64,000 nt of DNA from Perkinsus marinus ATCC 50983. Taxonomy: Eukaryota > Perkinsozoa > Perkinsida > Perkinsidae. The stretch spans positions 242,898 to 306,897 of the forward strand of contig NW_003206506.1 in assembly GCF_000006405.1 (NCBI RefSeq), read 5' to 3'. The notes under the pieces were generated by a model. The model did no database searches and was not told the DNA's origin. It saw nothing but the letters and a program-made list of their open reading frames with translations. Positions 1 through 11,272 of the stretch are shown piece by piece. Every line of letters begins with the position of its first letter. Positions within the stretch are counted from its first letter, which is position 1. The position numbers were made by a program, and so were the translations under genes.

Positions 1-310
1 TAGTGGCAACCTCAACAGGGCCAAGCTCGACGGTGTCCAACTCCTGATCTTTGCTGAAGAGTAATGAAGACTATACATGAATCGAAAGATATACCAATCC
101 CCCACCTCGAGTCGTTCGCATCAGCTACATATACCATAGCCCATTCGAGATCATCCTTGAGCTTCTGAGAGGCAAGTGAGTGGTGATGATGATGATCGAC
201 CCAGGACTCACCTTCAAAGCTTCGAACTGGATCTCGAAAGATAACTTGTCAGAGATCTTGCAAGGATTATCTCCAAGCAACGAAACCTCTGTAACCGAGA
301 CGATCGACAT
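1..310 (-). CDS. ASF1: Histone chaperone ASF1, N-terminal exons (runs off window)
   Basis: ASF1 binds histone H3-H4 dimers and passes them to assembly factors in the nucleus. Three exons read on the minus strand: 310-212, 164-106 and 53 to beyond 1, joined by 47- and 52-nt GT-AG introns in consistent frame. The start at 310 (MSIVSVTEV...) begins exactly where ASF1 proteins begin, with the first beta strand, then FEIQFEALK, then DDLEWAMVYV and a KDQELDTVELGPV segment, which match the conserved ASF1 core in order. An upstream in-frame extension to 505 exists but does not resemble the family. The C-terminal two thirds lie outside the window. Confidence 0.85.
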
Positions 311-505
311 GTGAGTAGGGAGCCAGTAACAGGGTGTACCCAAGTGAGAGACTAACACGGCGACAATGGGGACAGAGACGGCGGAAGGTTTAATAAGAAG
401 ACAGTCAAGGCAAGGACTAGGATTAGCCATGCACTCGAGCATGGCAGAACGAAAATCTATTATCATAGAAGTACTATTTATATGATAATCGTGTTCAGAT
501 GGCAT

Positions 506-1780
506 ATCTCGGGAGCATCAGAAAAACATTTGAGCAAAGATGGTGAACAGAAGCGAAGCTACCACGCGATGTATCCCTGTCTGTGGCAATAGAGTAAAAC
601 AGTATCGATCGGCTTTAAAGCCATATTGATAGTATACATAATCACTGACAAACCACATGAACATGATTAATGAAGTTATACGTCGGGGATGACAGTAGAA
701 GTTGAAAGAGCCGAAACGCATCAGGCAACCTCTCCTGAACGACGCTCAGTTGAGCTTTAGGTTATTCAACTCGTGATTTAACCCCGGCGGCGTGCGCGAG
801 GAACATCTGCGTTATTCATGCATATTGCACGATTAAGACCATCTTCTGCTGCTCGCCCTGATGCCAAGATGGCCTGGTTACATCGTACTTTGACCGAACC
901 GTTTGGTAGAGAGGTCCTGCAGTCGAGGATCGAACACCAGCGGTCAGCACTACCAGCGGGTCGATACAAACCTGAACGACGGTAATGTGGTAGATGCACT
1001 GTAGTAATGTGGCTTACCTTCAGGATAACCCCATTAAGGGAGCATCTGTGCCGCGTGCCTTCTGCTGGATCATTGCATGTCTCAAGCCTCCAGTGTGGAG
1101 GAGGTCAAAGAGCAGGGCTGGTTAGTGAGGAGGATAGGTTGGGCACGCCTTGTGGGCCTCGTCTGTAATGCTGTATTGACATAGGTTCTTTAGAGGCGCA
1201 ACGGCATTGGATCGTTCTGTGTCGGAGACTAGGTTGCTGTACCCAATGGCAGGACTAAGGAGTAATGCGGATCAAACCCGATTGGGCCTCGGAATCGTCA
1301 AGAGATGATTGTTCCGAACTGTTGTAGTTAGAGTACCTTTAGGTGGCGTCCAAATACCACAAACAAGGGAGACCTTCAATGAGATGCCTCGGGATCGGCC
1401 GTACTCCTTTGGTTATCCTATTCATCATCAGTTCCTCAGAGGAGGATCATCATGCCATACAGTGGGGTTTAGGAAGAAGTAATAGAAGGGTAGAGGGTTG
1501 GTAGTAGACCGATCGTCGAGTTTTAGTTGCCTTCTACACCACAGTAGTGACTGTCATTCTAGGCGGGTATTTGTTGGTAATCTTAGACCATGGTATGACC
1601 GAACGTGTAAGTTGCCTTGATAATTATTGTTGTCACGAATATCAAGTTAATGTTGTGCTGCTTGTGAAAAGCATGTATTATAATAACCTGGTGTCTGTCA
1701 GTTTTCAAGGGTTTGAGCTGTGACCTATCTGGTCTGCTTTTACTGCTTACCATCACACCAGCCATCCTACTACCTAGTGT
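506..1780. other. No supported gene
   Basis: Only short open frames occur here, none with exon-like continuity or a recognisable domain. It presumably holds the 5' flanks of ASF1 (leftward) and of the kinase (rightward). I see no RNA gene or repeat. Confidence 0.5.
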
Positions 1781-2878
1781 ATGACGCACGGTACCTCTCC
1801 GGGGACTGGTGACCTACAACAACATCACGACCAACACCAGAAGCAGACGTGTAGCAAGAATTGTAGAGGCTATGCTTCCTCCAACACATCAACACCACCT
1901 GCTACAGAGGGTTGCTGCATACCTCAGTGGCTTGGCCATCCTCGAAAGTTGAAGTCTTACGCAGTCTTCGAGCCCTTCCCTAAGATGGAGTACCGTAAGG
2001 TGCAGAAATTGGCTTCGGCTATTCATGGCAAAGTGTATTTGTATGAGCACATCCCCACGGGTAAAGCGGTAGTTGTCAAGAAAATGTCCAATGTTAATGT
2101 AATACAGTTCGACCCAAGGATATCGGAGGATGCTATAACCGATATGGGTGTGTCGAGGTATCTAGCTACTATTGTATCGGGCGAGTTCGTTTCAAAGGCT
2201 TTCGGCATATACCAGGATGAAAACTTCACTTACTTCATATCAGAGTACTCATCTGGTGGGGAGCTCTTCGATCATGTTGTCAATGCTAAGCAACTCTCGG
2301 AGGCCGTTGCCAAGAGGCATACCTGGCAAGTATTAAGGGCGGTGAAGTCACTGCACAGTAATGGCATTGTTCATAGAGATATATCACTTGAGAATACATT
2401 GTTGCATGGTGATGGTTCGGTGAGGGTCATTGACTTCGGTCAGGCGGTTGTGCTTGAAAATCCCGAAGGCCCGACGCCCAACACTCCCCTGCTACACTCA
2501 GGCTGGGCTGGTAAAGCATACTATCGAGCACCCGAGATGTATCATGGTCGCTACTCAGGAGCTTCAGCGGATCTCTTTGCGGCGGGAGTGATGCTTTTCA
2601 TCATGATGGTTGGTAAGCCTCCTTGGAATCAGGCCAGTGTTGCCGACGCTCGCTACCGGTACGTGGCGGAGTTGGGCGTGGTGAAGTTGCTGACGAGTTG
2701 GCAGAGGGCTCAGCTCATGTCACCACAGCTACTAGATCTATTGGAAGGTCTTATGTGTGTGGATCCTGATAAAAGGATGACGGTTGATGAGGCTCTGGCC
2801 CATCCCTGGTTCGATGATTGCGACTGTCAGGAGCAATCTTTCCTGCTACATAGTCCCCGGAGTCTAACCCCGCCCTGA
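1781..2878 (+). CDS. Intronless Ser/Thr protein kinase
   Basis: A 365-residue protein kinase in one uninterrupted frame, unusual here because almost all neighbours are intron-rich. An N-terminal region of about 65 residues is rich in Gln, His and Cys. The catalytic domain follows: the ATP-anchoring lysine lies in AVVVKK near residue 100, the catalytic loop is HRDISLEN (198-205), the Mg-binding DFG is at 218-220 and the APE motif near 251. The Gly-rich loop is weak (SAIHGKVYL), and the helix-C position that normally carries Glu appears to be Asp in ITDMGVSRYL. The domain ends with a typical VDPDKRMTVDEALAHPWF lobe. The family within the kinome is not identifiable by eye. The annotated ATG abuts an in-frame alternative at residue 69; either could be used. 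Confidence 0.85.
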   Translation: MTHGTSPGTGDLQQHHDQHQKQTCSKNCRGYASSNTSTPPATEGCCIPQWLGHPRKLKSYAVFEPFPKMEYRKVQKLASAIHGKVYLYEHIPTGKAVVVKKMSNVNVIQFDPRISEDAITDMGVSRYLATIVSGEFVSKAFGIYQDENFTYFISEYSSGGELFDHVVNAKQLSEAVAKRHTWQVLRAVKSLHSNGIVHRDISLENTLLHGDGSVRVIDFGQAVVLENPEGPTPNTPLLHSGWAGKAYYRAPEMYHGRYSGASADLFAAGVMLFIMMVGKPPWNQASVADARYRYVAELGVVKLLTSWQRAQLMSPQLLDLLEGLMCVDPDKRMTVDEALAHPWFDDCDCQEQSFLLHSPRSLTPP

Positions 2879-3138
2879 TAGCTCTGAGTGAGTTACTAAC
2901 CTCGTATAAATATATTCGATATTTAGCACTACCGGGAATTCCGGCAGTAGTATTACTGCATACTGCGTAGTCTCATAAGTTCCCGATGCTTTAGTCAGGC
3001 TGCAGCTGTGGTTGGTATGATGATAAACAGCTTGGTGCCGCAGACTTGATATTATTTTCATTGATTATAAGAGTTGGGTGATGAGTGAGTTTGGGAATGC
3101 TCTGGAGAAGCATTTAGTTTATATAGCACTACTACGTG

Positions 3139-6056
3139 ATGGGAGGGGAGGACGGGGAAAGCTTTACAGTAAGAGTGTTATCCCCAGGCTTAGAGGAGGG
3201 CACCTACAACGAAGTGAATGTGAGGATGAAACCTAGACATAAGTTGGATAAACTACTCAGATCATGGTGCAAGCATCAACAGGTCGTAATAGGGCATATA
3301 TTATAGGCCTTCATACTAGGCATTCTTAGATCGCGCCGGATACTGTGAAGTTGATCGATGCTGATAGAACACAAGAGCTCCTTCCAACGACTAAGGCAGG
3401 GGAGCTACTCGAGCCTAGGACGGTGTATGCTGTCCCCAAGAGTTATCTGCTTGATCGGGAAGCATCAGCTACTACCGTAATACGACTGGATGGGATAACT
3501 AATCACCTGGGAGGTTGATGTTCAGGATACGGAGAGGGTTGGGGAGGAGGTGACTACAGCGAATAGCAATGGTAGCAAACCATCAGCACTACAGTGCCCT
3601 TCCACACCGCCCACGCCCATGAGCGTCTCGGTTGTTTTACAGCAGAGGGATGATCTGAATCATAGGATTGATGTCACTTTACCAGGAGCTGTTAAATGGT
3701 CTAGGATGTTGAAGGCATGGTAGTGCTAGTCTAGGAGGGGGGAGGAGGAGGATGGGAATGACGACTACTTGTTAGGGTTACTAAATACCCCGTACACAGT
3801 GAAGCTAGGATAAGGTTCTTGCTATTACCGGCTAGAGAGGAGATAGATATGGACTCGGCAGTGGAGCATGTAGTGTTGGGAGATGGTCACTTCTGTCGTG
3901 TCGAAGTTGACATCACCATGCCAACTGACGAGTCGAGGAAAGCCCCTCAGGTGAGCTCGATCATATGCTTATACTCCCTTAAAAGTACTTCAGACGGGCG
4001 ATGGTAGTAGTAGTAGTATGAAGTTGGGAGTTATCAATGAGGTCACAGGAATACATGCCCGAGTCAACCTAAGCCCCAGTGCTACTAGATCTGACCTCTT
4101 GAGGCAGATAGGCTATGAAGGGCCCTGTGAGATTACTATAGACGACCGTCTAGTGGAAGGAGCCCATCTTACTGGTATTGCCACTGATGGTAGCAGTACT
4201 GCGGTCATACATCCTCCTCGGCCTGTTGCTCTCACGGTCCGTGTGAGAGACAAGGGTACTGGTATACACAGAGTCATCCGGTGCTCCGACTCGAGTACTG
4301 TTGGAGATGTAATAGAGGAGTGGAAGAGGGCTGTATGCCCAGATGCCACTGCCGAGATCCAGCCTATAGGGGTCGACTCGAGGACTCTACTGTCAACGTA
4401 GGAATGGGTCAGCTACTCGTCGTATTCTTACTGTGAAATGCATAACCATGCTCGCACCGATATCTCGTCATCGCATTGATGCTGATTAGGTTGCCGTGCG
4501 TAGAGGATCCCTATTCCCTCATGGACGACCCACGGCAATATACATTGGAGGTCTCCTCAGGCGGTCAAGGGCGTGGATCTATGTACAGTCAGCCTGAAGG
4601 GGAAGAGGAACCTCTTGGGTTTGATGTCCCACTACCTGCATCACCCGGCCTGAGAGTGGAGTCTACCGAGGATCTACCTCAGAGCCATGTTGACTTCAAT
4701 CAAAATACCGATGTTATCCCCCCAAGAGCAGCAGCCCCACTAGAGAGTGCCCCGGCTCTTAGGCTCGAAGTATCAGAGCCGGTCCCGCGCCCTCCTGAGG
4801 TTGTCAACGCTCACGAGGTGTCAGGGCAACCGAAGCCTCCGAAGGCGGCTGAGAAGCTTCCAGGTCCAATCACTTACTTGGTAACTGTCAAGGATGTTAG
4901 GGATGAGGGTAGTGGGGAACCTAGAGAGGAGGTATTCCGTATGAAGGCTCGATGTGCCTGGAAGAAGATGACTCGGCGATTCTCCGATAGTGTTAACCCG
5001 CGGCCAGATGACTCTGTAAGGGATTAGTAATTGTGTGACTGTAGTGATGCAGTATTCCCTCAGGCGGTGTATCGCGTGTTACTTCCCAATGGGGGCGTGC
5101 TTGATATCGAGGACGATTCTAAACGGATACACGAGACGTTGGAAGATGGTCGTTTGGTGAACTGGAAGGATGGTGATACGGAACCCGAGCTCGAGGTTAA
5201 TCTCATGCTTCGGAGCCAGACTGTCCATCATAGTATCGATGATAGTCCAGAGCACCAGGAAGGTGCTCTGCAACCTGCTGCACATAAAGGGAACCGACCA
5301 TCGGTGGAATCCTCTTCGACACTGGGAAGCAAGGCCTCGGAAGGATCCGGATCAGCCAAGCCTAAGAACCCACGAGCAAAAGCGAAAGCGAGGGCTAAAG
5401 CCAAGGCTAAGGCCAAGGCGAAGGCGAGACCCACGCCGAAGGCAAAGGCGAGAGGGAGGGCCAAAGCAAAGGCTCAGAGTGCGCGGCGGTCGGATAAGAA
5501 GTCAGATGCTGGGGAGTCTTCGGCGCCCTCGAGCTCTACGAGTTCTTCGAGTGATCCGAGCCTGTCGCCCAGTGAAGCGTCGGGCGATGGAGATCGGAAA
5601 CGAAAGACCATCAGTGGGAAATCTGCACTGGAAACCGATGCGACAGCTGGTAGCCAGGAAGGCTCCCTGGCAGGGTCATCGCTCGGGACATCCTCCAATT
5701 CGACGGCTCGGCCGAAGAAGCGAGCTCGAAGAGGTGGGGGGAGAACTGTGAAGGTGGAGGGACGGAAGGATACAGCACAACAGGCAGCACTGCTGCTGTT
5801 CTATGAGCAACAGAAGGCGGCTAGGGAGTTAGCAGAAAAGGGTGTTGGCTCGGAGGTAGGCCACTGAGAGGACTATGTTATCATTAGGCCCATTCAGGCC
5901 TCATCGCGCCGGCGAAGGAGGCAGCCAAGATCTCCGGAAGAATACATGGATGACGACACGCTGATGGCGATCGCCCTCTCTCAGTCGCTTGCCGAGCAAG
6001 AAAAGCCTCAGAAGGACGAGGAGGACTCTTCGGGGTCTTCTAACCCTCAGACTTGA
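3139..6056 (+). CDS. Five SUMO-like-domain protein with C-terminal UIM
   Basis: Eight exons (3139-3285, 3330-3476, 3526-3719, 3776-3950, 3994-4397, 4490-5015, 5064-5855, 5898-6056) join in frame into 847 residues; introns are 42-92 nt. I see five beta-grasp, SUMO-like (Rad60-SLD type) repeats at about residues 9-84, 130-208, 230-294, 299-380 and 483-580. Each has a V-x-V strand, a second strand, a helix with a Trp or Leu pattern (LLRSWCKH, MLKAW, VIEEWKRAV) and then strand 3. Four repeats are split by an intron at or after the helix. After them come a Ser-rich linker, a Lys/Ala repeat block (about 630-672), a basic NLS-like KKRAR segment and, near residues 811-829, a ubiquitin-interacting motif (DDDTLMAIALSQSLAEQE). 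No diGly end is seen, so the repeats look like scaffold folds rather than conjugatable SUMO. Known RENi proteins (Rad60, Esc2, NIP45) carry two SLDs; the function here is unknown, probably as a nuclear SUMO/ubiquitin adaptor (inference). Confidence 0.75.
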
Positions 6057-6156
6057 TATTCGTGTTTGAGTTTTTCACCACTGTCCTGCATTCCTCGCGT
6101 TGCAGGAAGTTGGGATTCACTTCGATGTAGCTGTGAACTGCAGTTCACCGTCTCGT

Positions 6157-6766
6157 ATGCAAGTTTTACATCTGCTAGCAGTGCTAGCTCTACCAATCTT
6201 CGGTGGAGAAGTCCCTGGCACTTCTGCTGAGATAGCTGCTGATTCGACCGACAATTCAACAGCCGTCTCCGATTTCGCGATTCCCGCGCCGCCTCGGCCA
6301 CTATCACAAGTCGATACGAATGGAGGGGCCCCTCGACTACCCGGCGCGGTGAAGCCGACAACTTATTCAAACGACTGGTCAAGCATTGTGTGGTTTGTAT
6401 TATGGTGGGGATGTATTCTCGTGGCCTCTTTATGGTGGCTTTCGCGTAAGAAAGCATGGTTGACTCGAGAGAAGCAGCGAAGGCTGGAAGAGTTGGTATA
6501 CGGCGGTGCTGGTGCAGTGGCGCGGTGAGTCGGTCTGCCAGTACATACTTGCATGAGTTTATGTTGACAGATTCGTAAACCAGCGCCTACCGAAGGCTGT
6601 GAGACGGTCGAGCAGTGGTGTTATAGACCACCTTCAGATGACACGGCTGAGCGAGATGCCATTCGATGATGTAGCCGCATCTCGGCATTGGGATAGTGAG
6701 GATATTGATCATCTTCCCACTCGTGATACTTGTTGCATTCAGATTCTGTTCCGACCAACATTGTAG
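6157..6766 (+). CDS. Small type I membrane protein, unrecognised
   Basis: Two exons (6157-6524 and 6571-6766, 46-nt intron) give 187 residues. The start at 6157 is preferred to the in-frame 6100 codon because it opens with a signal peptide (MQVLHLLAVLALPIFGG). A Ser/Thr/Pro-rich luminal segment of about 60 residues follows, then one membrane helix with many Trp (SSIVWFVLWWGCILVASLWW), then a basic cytosolic tail with SRKKAW and a C-terminal IDHLPTRDTC stretch. I do not recognise a family. It starts only 100 bp after the stop of the SUMO-like gene, on the same strand, so the two may share a transcription unit, but nothing else links their functions. Confidence 0.6.
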
Positions 6767-7024
6767 GACGTCGGACAACACCAGAGGGCTCAGCGGGCTC
6801 GCGAGGCAGCACTCCCCCGCATCCAGAATAGATACTCCCATTCGTCATCATTTTCTTGTAGTATTGTTAATCATTTGTCGTCTCTTCATGAATATCTATG
6901 AGCCGCGTTTTTCAAGTGCGCTCGTTTGACAGTAAAGTGTCCTTGAGGTGAAAAGTATTCAGACAGCTCGTCGTATTGATCATATCTTTGCAAAACGCTA
7001 CTCCATCTCAAACCATGTGAGACA

Positions 7025-10000
7025 TCACAGAAGAAGTGGGTCCATCACAAGCATGGACAGGAGGGGATCGGGAAAGGGACGATTGTTAGAGTCCGGAACA
7101 GAGCATATGGGATAGACAGTAGGACGACCATGTGCACACTGGAAAGGCAGTTCACAAATCCCCAGGCTCGATACCAGAGCCGACACTTCGGATGGTGACA
7201 TCGAATCCCCAAACTTCACTGCTTGATGACATGCTGTGGTGGAGTACATATAGTGTAGCTTGGCTGGAAAGGGAAGCTCGTTTGCCCATGGTAACAGATC
7301 ATAGGGACTCGCTGTTAGAGTCCCTATTCTAATCTTGGGTACGCCTGTTACGACAGCCCTAGCACCAATGATCGCAAACCGCCACCCGTGTTCTTCCAGT
7401 TCAGCCTCCCTCGCGTGGAGTAGAGAGGCATCCGTCGGTTTGAGTACGAGGAGAGTACCTGTCGTCGGCTGCGTCTCGAGGATGCCTGCGGAGCTCATGA
7501 GCCTTTCAAGACCAACTCGTTCGCCAGCTGCGTGTTGGTCTATAGCTAGTAATGTCCCTCCGAAGCGGCCAATAATGAACTTCCTATCGACCTGTCTGAC
7601 GTCCGTCAAGCTCTTGAACATATTGCGGTTGAAGTTGATGGTGATATGCTGCGGGTCCAACTTGAGGTGAACCTTGGCCATGGACTCACCGACAATCGAT
7701 GCCCTTTGTTTGTAAACGTCAGACGACTGCTTGAGACGACCCTCACAGGTCCTCATTATTTTGCGTGCCGTCCCCGATATACACAGGGAAGGAGTTCTGC
7801 TTCGCTTTGTAGTATTAAACACTACACTCGAGGCTCGGCTGAGCGAGGGCTCGGTGTATCCAGTGAGTTGGGAGGGAGCCAGGCTCCTCTGCACACCACT
7901 AGGTTTGAGGTCAATAGTGGATGCCACAGTAGAAGCATTGTTCCCATCAGCTATGGCGGCCTCTCCCAGAGCCCACTGCTTGCTATCAGTGACTGCTCTC
8001 GTAACATCTATAATCTCCTCAGCAACAGACTTGCTCCCCTTCGTATGTGTCGTAGTAGGGACATCATAGGCCGTTTTTCGTGTAGCTACAGTGGCTCCTT
8101 CCATGGACTCGACCTCCGGAGTCCTAGCGACCGAGCAAGCAACACGAGGCTTGGATAGAAGTGGCTTTTCAGCCCGGAGTCGCACCGGTGTCGGGATCTT
8201 CCTGCAATCCGCGCTGCCGCCTCCCCCAGTCTCGCCTTTCTCTCGGTTCCCTATTGACGGGTTCTTGCCGTGATGATGATGACGATTTCTACTCATTGAG
8301 AGAGCACCAGGTCTCACCGAGTCCGCAGGTACCGTACCGACGCATTTGGCACCGGACCGTGGCAGATTGACAGACCTTCTTGATGCTCGTAATGATGAGC
8401 TCCGAGGATGCCGGCGCACAGCCGTCCGGGTTGATTGAACTCCACCAATGAGTTTGAATATCTGCCAGGAATTCAGATATCAATAGAGTAGGACATGAGG
8501 GCAGGGGAGTAGCCTACTAAGTGATCTACCACGCCTTGACTGAACACCAGACGATTGAGCAAGGTCCTGATAGTGTCGTTTGGCACAGCGCATTCGAACG
8601 CCTCTCCGACACGCTCTGAATGGGGCCCATGAGCGGCCAAGAATAACTGTACGTCTCACTGAGGATGCCTGTCGTAATGGACCCAGGTTGCCTGGGATCC
8701 CACTGTCTCCCTGCTGGGCTTTCGAGGATCTACCATAAAGACGGCTCATGGGATTGGGTTAGTCGTGCTTCGACTCTTACAAGAACGTATATTGGATATC
8801 GGTTAGGTCTCTGACGGCGGCAACCACCACCTCGGGGCTGGTACTCAGTACATTGAGGGCATTGTAGAGCCTTACCGCACTCGAGATAGAGGGATGATAG
8901 GAATCTGTATACTACTGATGATGCCCATAAGCAGCTAAGGATACTCATGAATGACGCATCGCTCGATGGGCTTGCCATCGATAAACAACATCTGCAAAGC
9001 TTGGTCGTGATGGAGCGGTTGAGATACCCCACCTACTAGAATGCTATGTCGTAATGTATAGGCCCTTCCACCACCCACCGAAGACTGCTTCCACTAGAGC
9101 AAGCTCGCCTGCTGATCGTCTTCCCCCGCAGTGTGAGGAGTTGTCGTTGCCCTACAGTCCAAGACACTGCTGCACTTGTTCCGATTCCTACTGCTGACTC
9201 CACCTTCCAATGAGTTATGTTCTCCAAACCCCCAAGTGGCTGACCGACAGCAGCTCTCCAGACTTGTTCGAAACGGTACAGCAGACGATGGCGATCCCCA
9301 CTGCACTGTAGGAACGGTATAGAGAGCTTTTCTACATGCCCAGCGGTAGAAGGGAGGCACTGATAGTGCTATGACGAGTAATGACCCCACCTTTAAAAGT
9401 TACCTTGCCACTGCTGATGATGAAGCTGACACTTGGCCAGGCCAGAGCTAGACGGCATACAGCCCACTCCACCCTGTCATTACATCTACCACAGGCATCG
9501 AGGTATATCTGGACGTAACAGCACTCTCTCAGGCACGTAGGGGTGGAAAGGACTACTCCGTTGAGAGAACAGGCGAGGCGGGCCTCTGTGGGCACTAGGG
9601 CAGTCTCTAGCCTCTCGGCTGTATACAGGTCGGAAGCATTGTAATGGGCAGGATCTGAACAGGACAAGGAATGACTGGTAAACCATTGTCGCTGACCGTT
9701 GAGGACGATCTTGTATCCATCGAGTCCTCCCTTCCACATAGCTACTGATAGGGTCAATTTATTGCATAGGCGTGGTAGATAGGCGAAGACTGGAAGACGT
9801 AGCATTCTTTCTGGAGGCACCGACTGAGATGCGGTTCCAGTAATCATCAGTGTGCCATCTGTGTTGATTCTGATAGTCAGTATGACATCATAAGAGGACA
9901 ACGCTGTAATAGACTCACGTCACCCCGAGCTTGGTGCAGCCGAGACTCCTGAGAAAGAGCTCGTAGGCTAGGTCGGACACTAGAGTCTCCAGCGCGGCTT

Positions 10001-10067
10001 CTGGAGATCTAGGTATAGGGATGGGTGAGGTGGTGGGCTGACGGGGGGCAGAGGCCCAACGTGACAT
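7025..10067 (-). CDS. MLH3: MutL homolog MLH3-like, degenerate ATPase, intact endonuclease motif
   Basis: MLH3 pairs with MLH1 and nicks DNA during meiotic crossover formation. Exons resolved on the minus strand: 10067-9919, 9869-9404, from 9359 (end unsure), one ending at 8945, 8904-8781, 8729-8660, 8615-8518 and 8461-7025. The junction between about 9190 and 9020 is the only one I could not fix. The C-terminal part is clearly MLH3/PMS-type: the metal-binding endonuclease motif DQHAAGERVGLE fits DQHA(x)2E(x)4E, and the end has CHQAVKFGD and LPFQCAHGRP, the latter MLH3-like. The transducer region has MLFIDGKPIER where MutL proteins have the FVNxR motif. The N-terminal GHKL region aligns only by flanking segments: the ELVxN catalytic Glu, DNGxG and GFRGEAL motifs are absent. 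The linker is long and low-complexity, as in MLH3. Confidence 0.8.
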
Positions 10068-10382
10068 GAATCAACTGATGAGCAAACAACCTCACCGAGG
10101 GTGTTGCTAGCATCATAGTGTTCTATCAAGCAGTGGTGTCGCAGAGGAATCTGCTGGTATATCCCTCAGAGGCTCACGACTTCTTGATCATCCATGGACG
10201 CGAGGGGATCTGCCGCTACTCCGCATAATACAGCCTTTCACATTGAGCGAGTATAGCACAATATTCGCCTTTGAGCGCAGAAAATGGGTCCAGTCATGCT
10301 CTTTGCAGCATAGCATGAAGACACGCATTCACTCGGCATGGGTAGTCCTCTCCATCCGAGTTGCCCTCCCTTCCTCAGATCT

Positions 10383-11172
10383 TCAAATGTCAGGTAGACG
10401 AACCGCATGACTGTCCGGAGTGATCTCGATAAGCCAGGCATCTGAGGAAGCGGTCAGGAACAACACCTCGACACACCTGGTCATACCATCAGGGTCGTCC
10501 ATATCCACCGATTTGATACCTCCCTCGACATGATTTAAGATGATACGTTTATCAAGAATGGTGCTCCAAACATCTCCCAGAGCTGGCTTCTGACGGCCCG
10601 TAGCTATATCAGTCGTAAACTGGTTAGTAACCTTGCTAGGTCGTAGAAAGTCAGCAGCACCAACCTGCATTAGTCTTACCACAGTGATGCATTGTGTGAG
10701 GGTACTCAAGGTCGCAGCTATGTTGCCCATCACTGCATATTTAACACCTCTCTCATCCTCCTCCTGCTGCTCGGTGGAACTCATGCTAGGCATCGAGGGT
10801 AAATGCCTCAGCAAATGCGTGACGGAATCTATGATAATGACCGCTGGTGCGCCGTGTATCTGAGGCTCAGTAGCATGACATGAAAGAGCGAACCATGGTA
10901 CTGACTAAGAGGGGAAGTAGGTTCACGGCTGCTGCGAGCTGTGTCCAGTCTAGTGGGCGTATGACTGTGATATTGTCGAGATTGGCCCCGAGCTCTTCAA
11001 GTCTGGTGACACTGAGATCGCCATCTGCATCAATATAATGAACTGTTACCTGATGTTCATACCAATGGCACCCTCCACGCCCAAAGACCCCCTGTACATT
11101 GTATGCCGAGGCGGTGGCTGCAAGCTGCATGCATAGTTGGGTCTTAGAGGATGCAGCCCCCGGAGAGCTCTA
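10383..11172 (-). CDS. RAD51D: RAD51 paralog, RAD51D-like (5' end lost in gap)
   Basis: RecA-fold recombination protein, read in three exons: up to the gap through 10906, 10859-10680 and 10631-10383 (stop), with introns of 46 and 48 nt. The order fits RAD51D: SSKTQLCMQLA (helix after the P loop), YIDADGDLSVTRLEEL, Walker B VIIIDSVTHLLRHL, then VVTNQFTTDIATGRQKPALG, where GR-KPALG is the RAD51D form. The P-loop as readable is PGAASSKT, lacking both conserved Gly residues of GxxxxGKT. A splice choice or the nearby gap could hide the true form. N-terminal exons should lie in or beyond the gap up to about 11670, where an unplaced open frame on the same strand occurs, but I could not join it. Confidence 0.65.
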
Positions 11173-11272
11173 NNNNNNNNNNNNNNNNNNNNNNNNNNNN
11201 NNNNNNNNNNNNNNNNNNNNNNNNNNNNNNNNNNNNNNNNNNNNNNNNNNNNNNNNNNNNNNNNNNNNNNNN
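11173..11272. other. Assembly gap (100 N)
   Basis: Exactly 100 N, the usual placeholder for a gap of unknown length, inside the RAD51D-like gene immediately upstream of its P-loop exon. Protein frames reported across it are artefacts. Confidence 0.99.

Noticed and set aside
3139-3285. Idea that the first repeat is a true conjugatable SUMO gene
   Set aside because: No C-terminal diGly and the exon splices onward into four more repeats in the same frame.
5170-5751. 193-residue Arg-rich plus-strand frame
   Set aside because: Shadow of the Lys/Ala-rich exon of the SUMO-like gene in another frame; the gene frame has splice continuity and domains.
7303-7325. GGGACTC...GAGTCCC hairpin
   Set aside because: Falls within the MLH3 coding exon; short stem, no sign of function.
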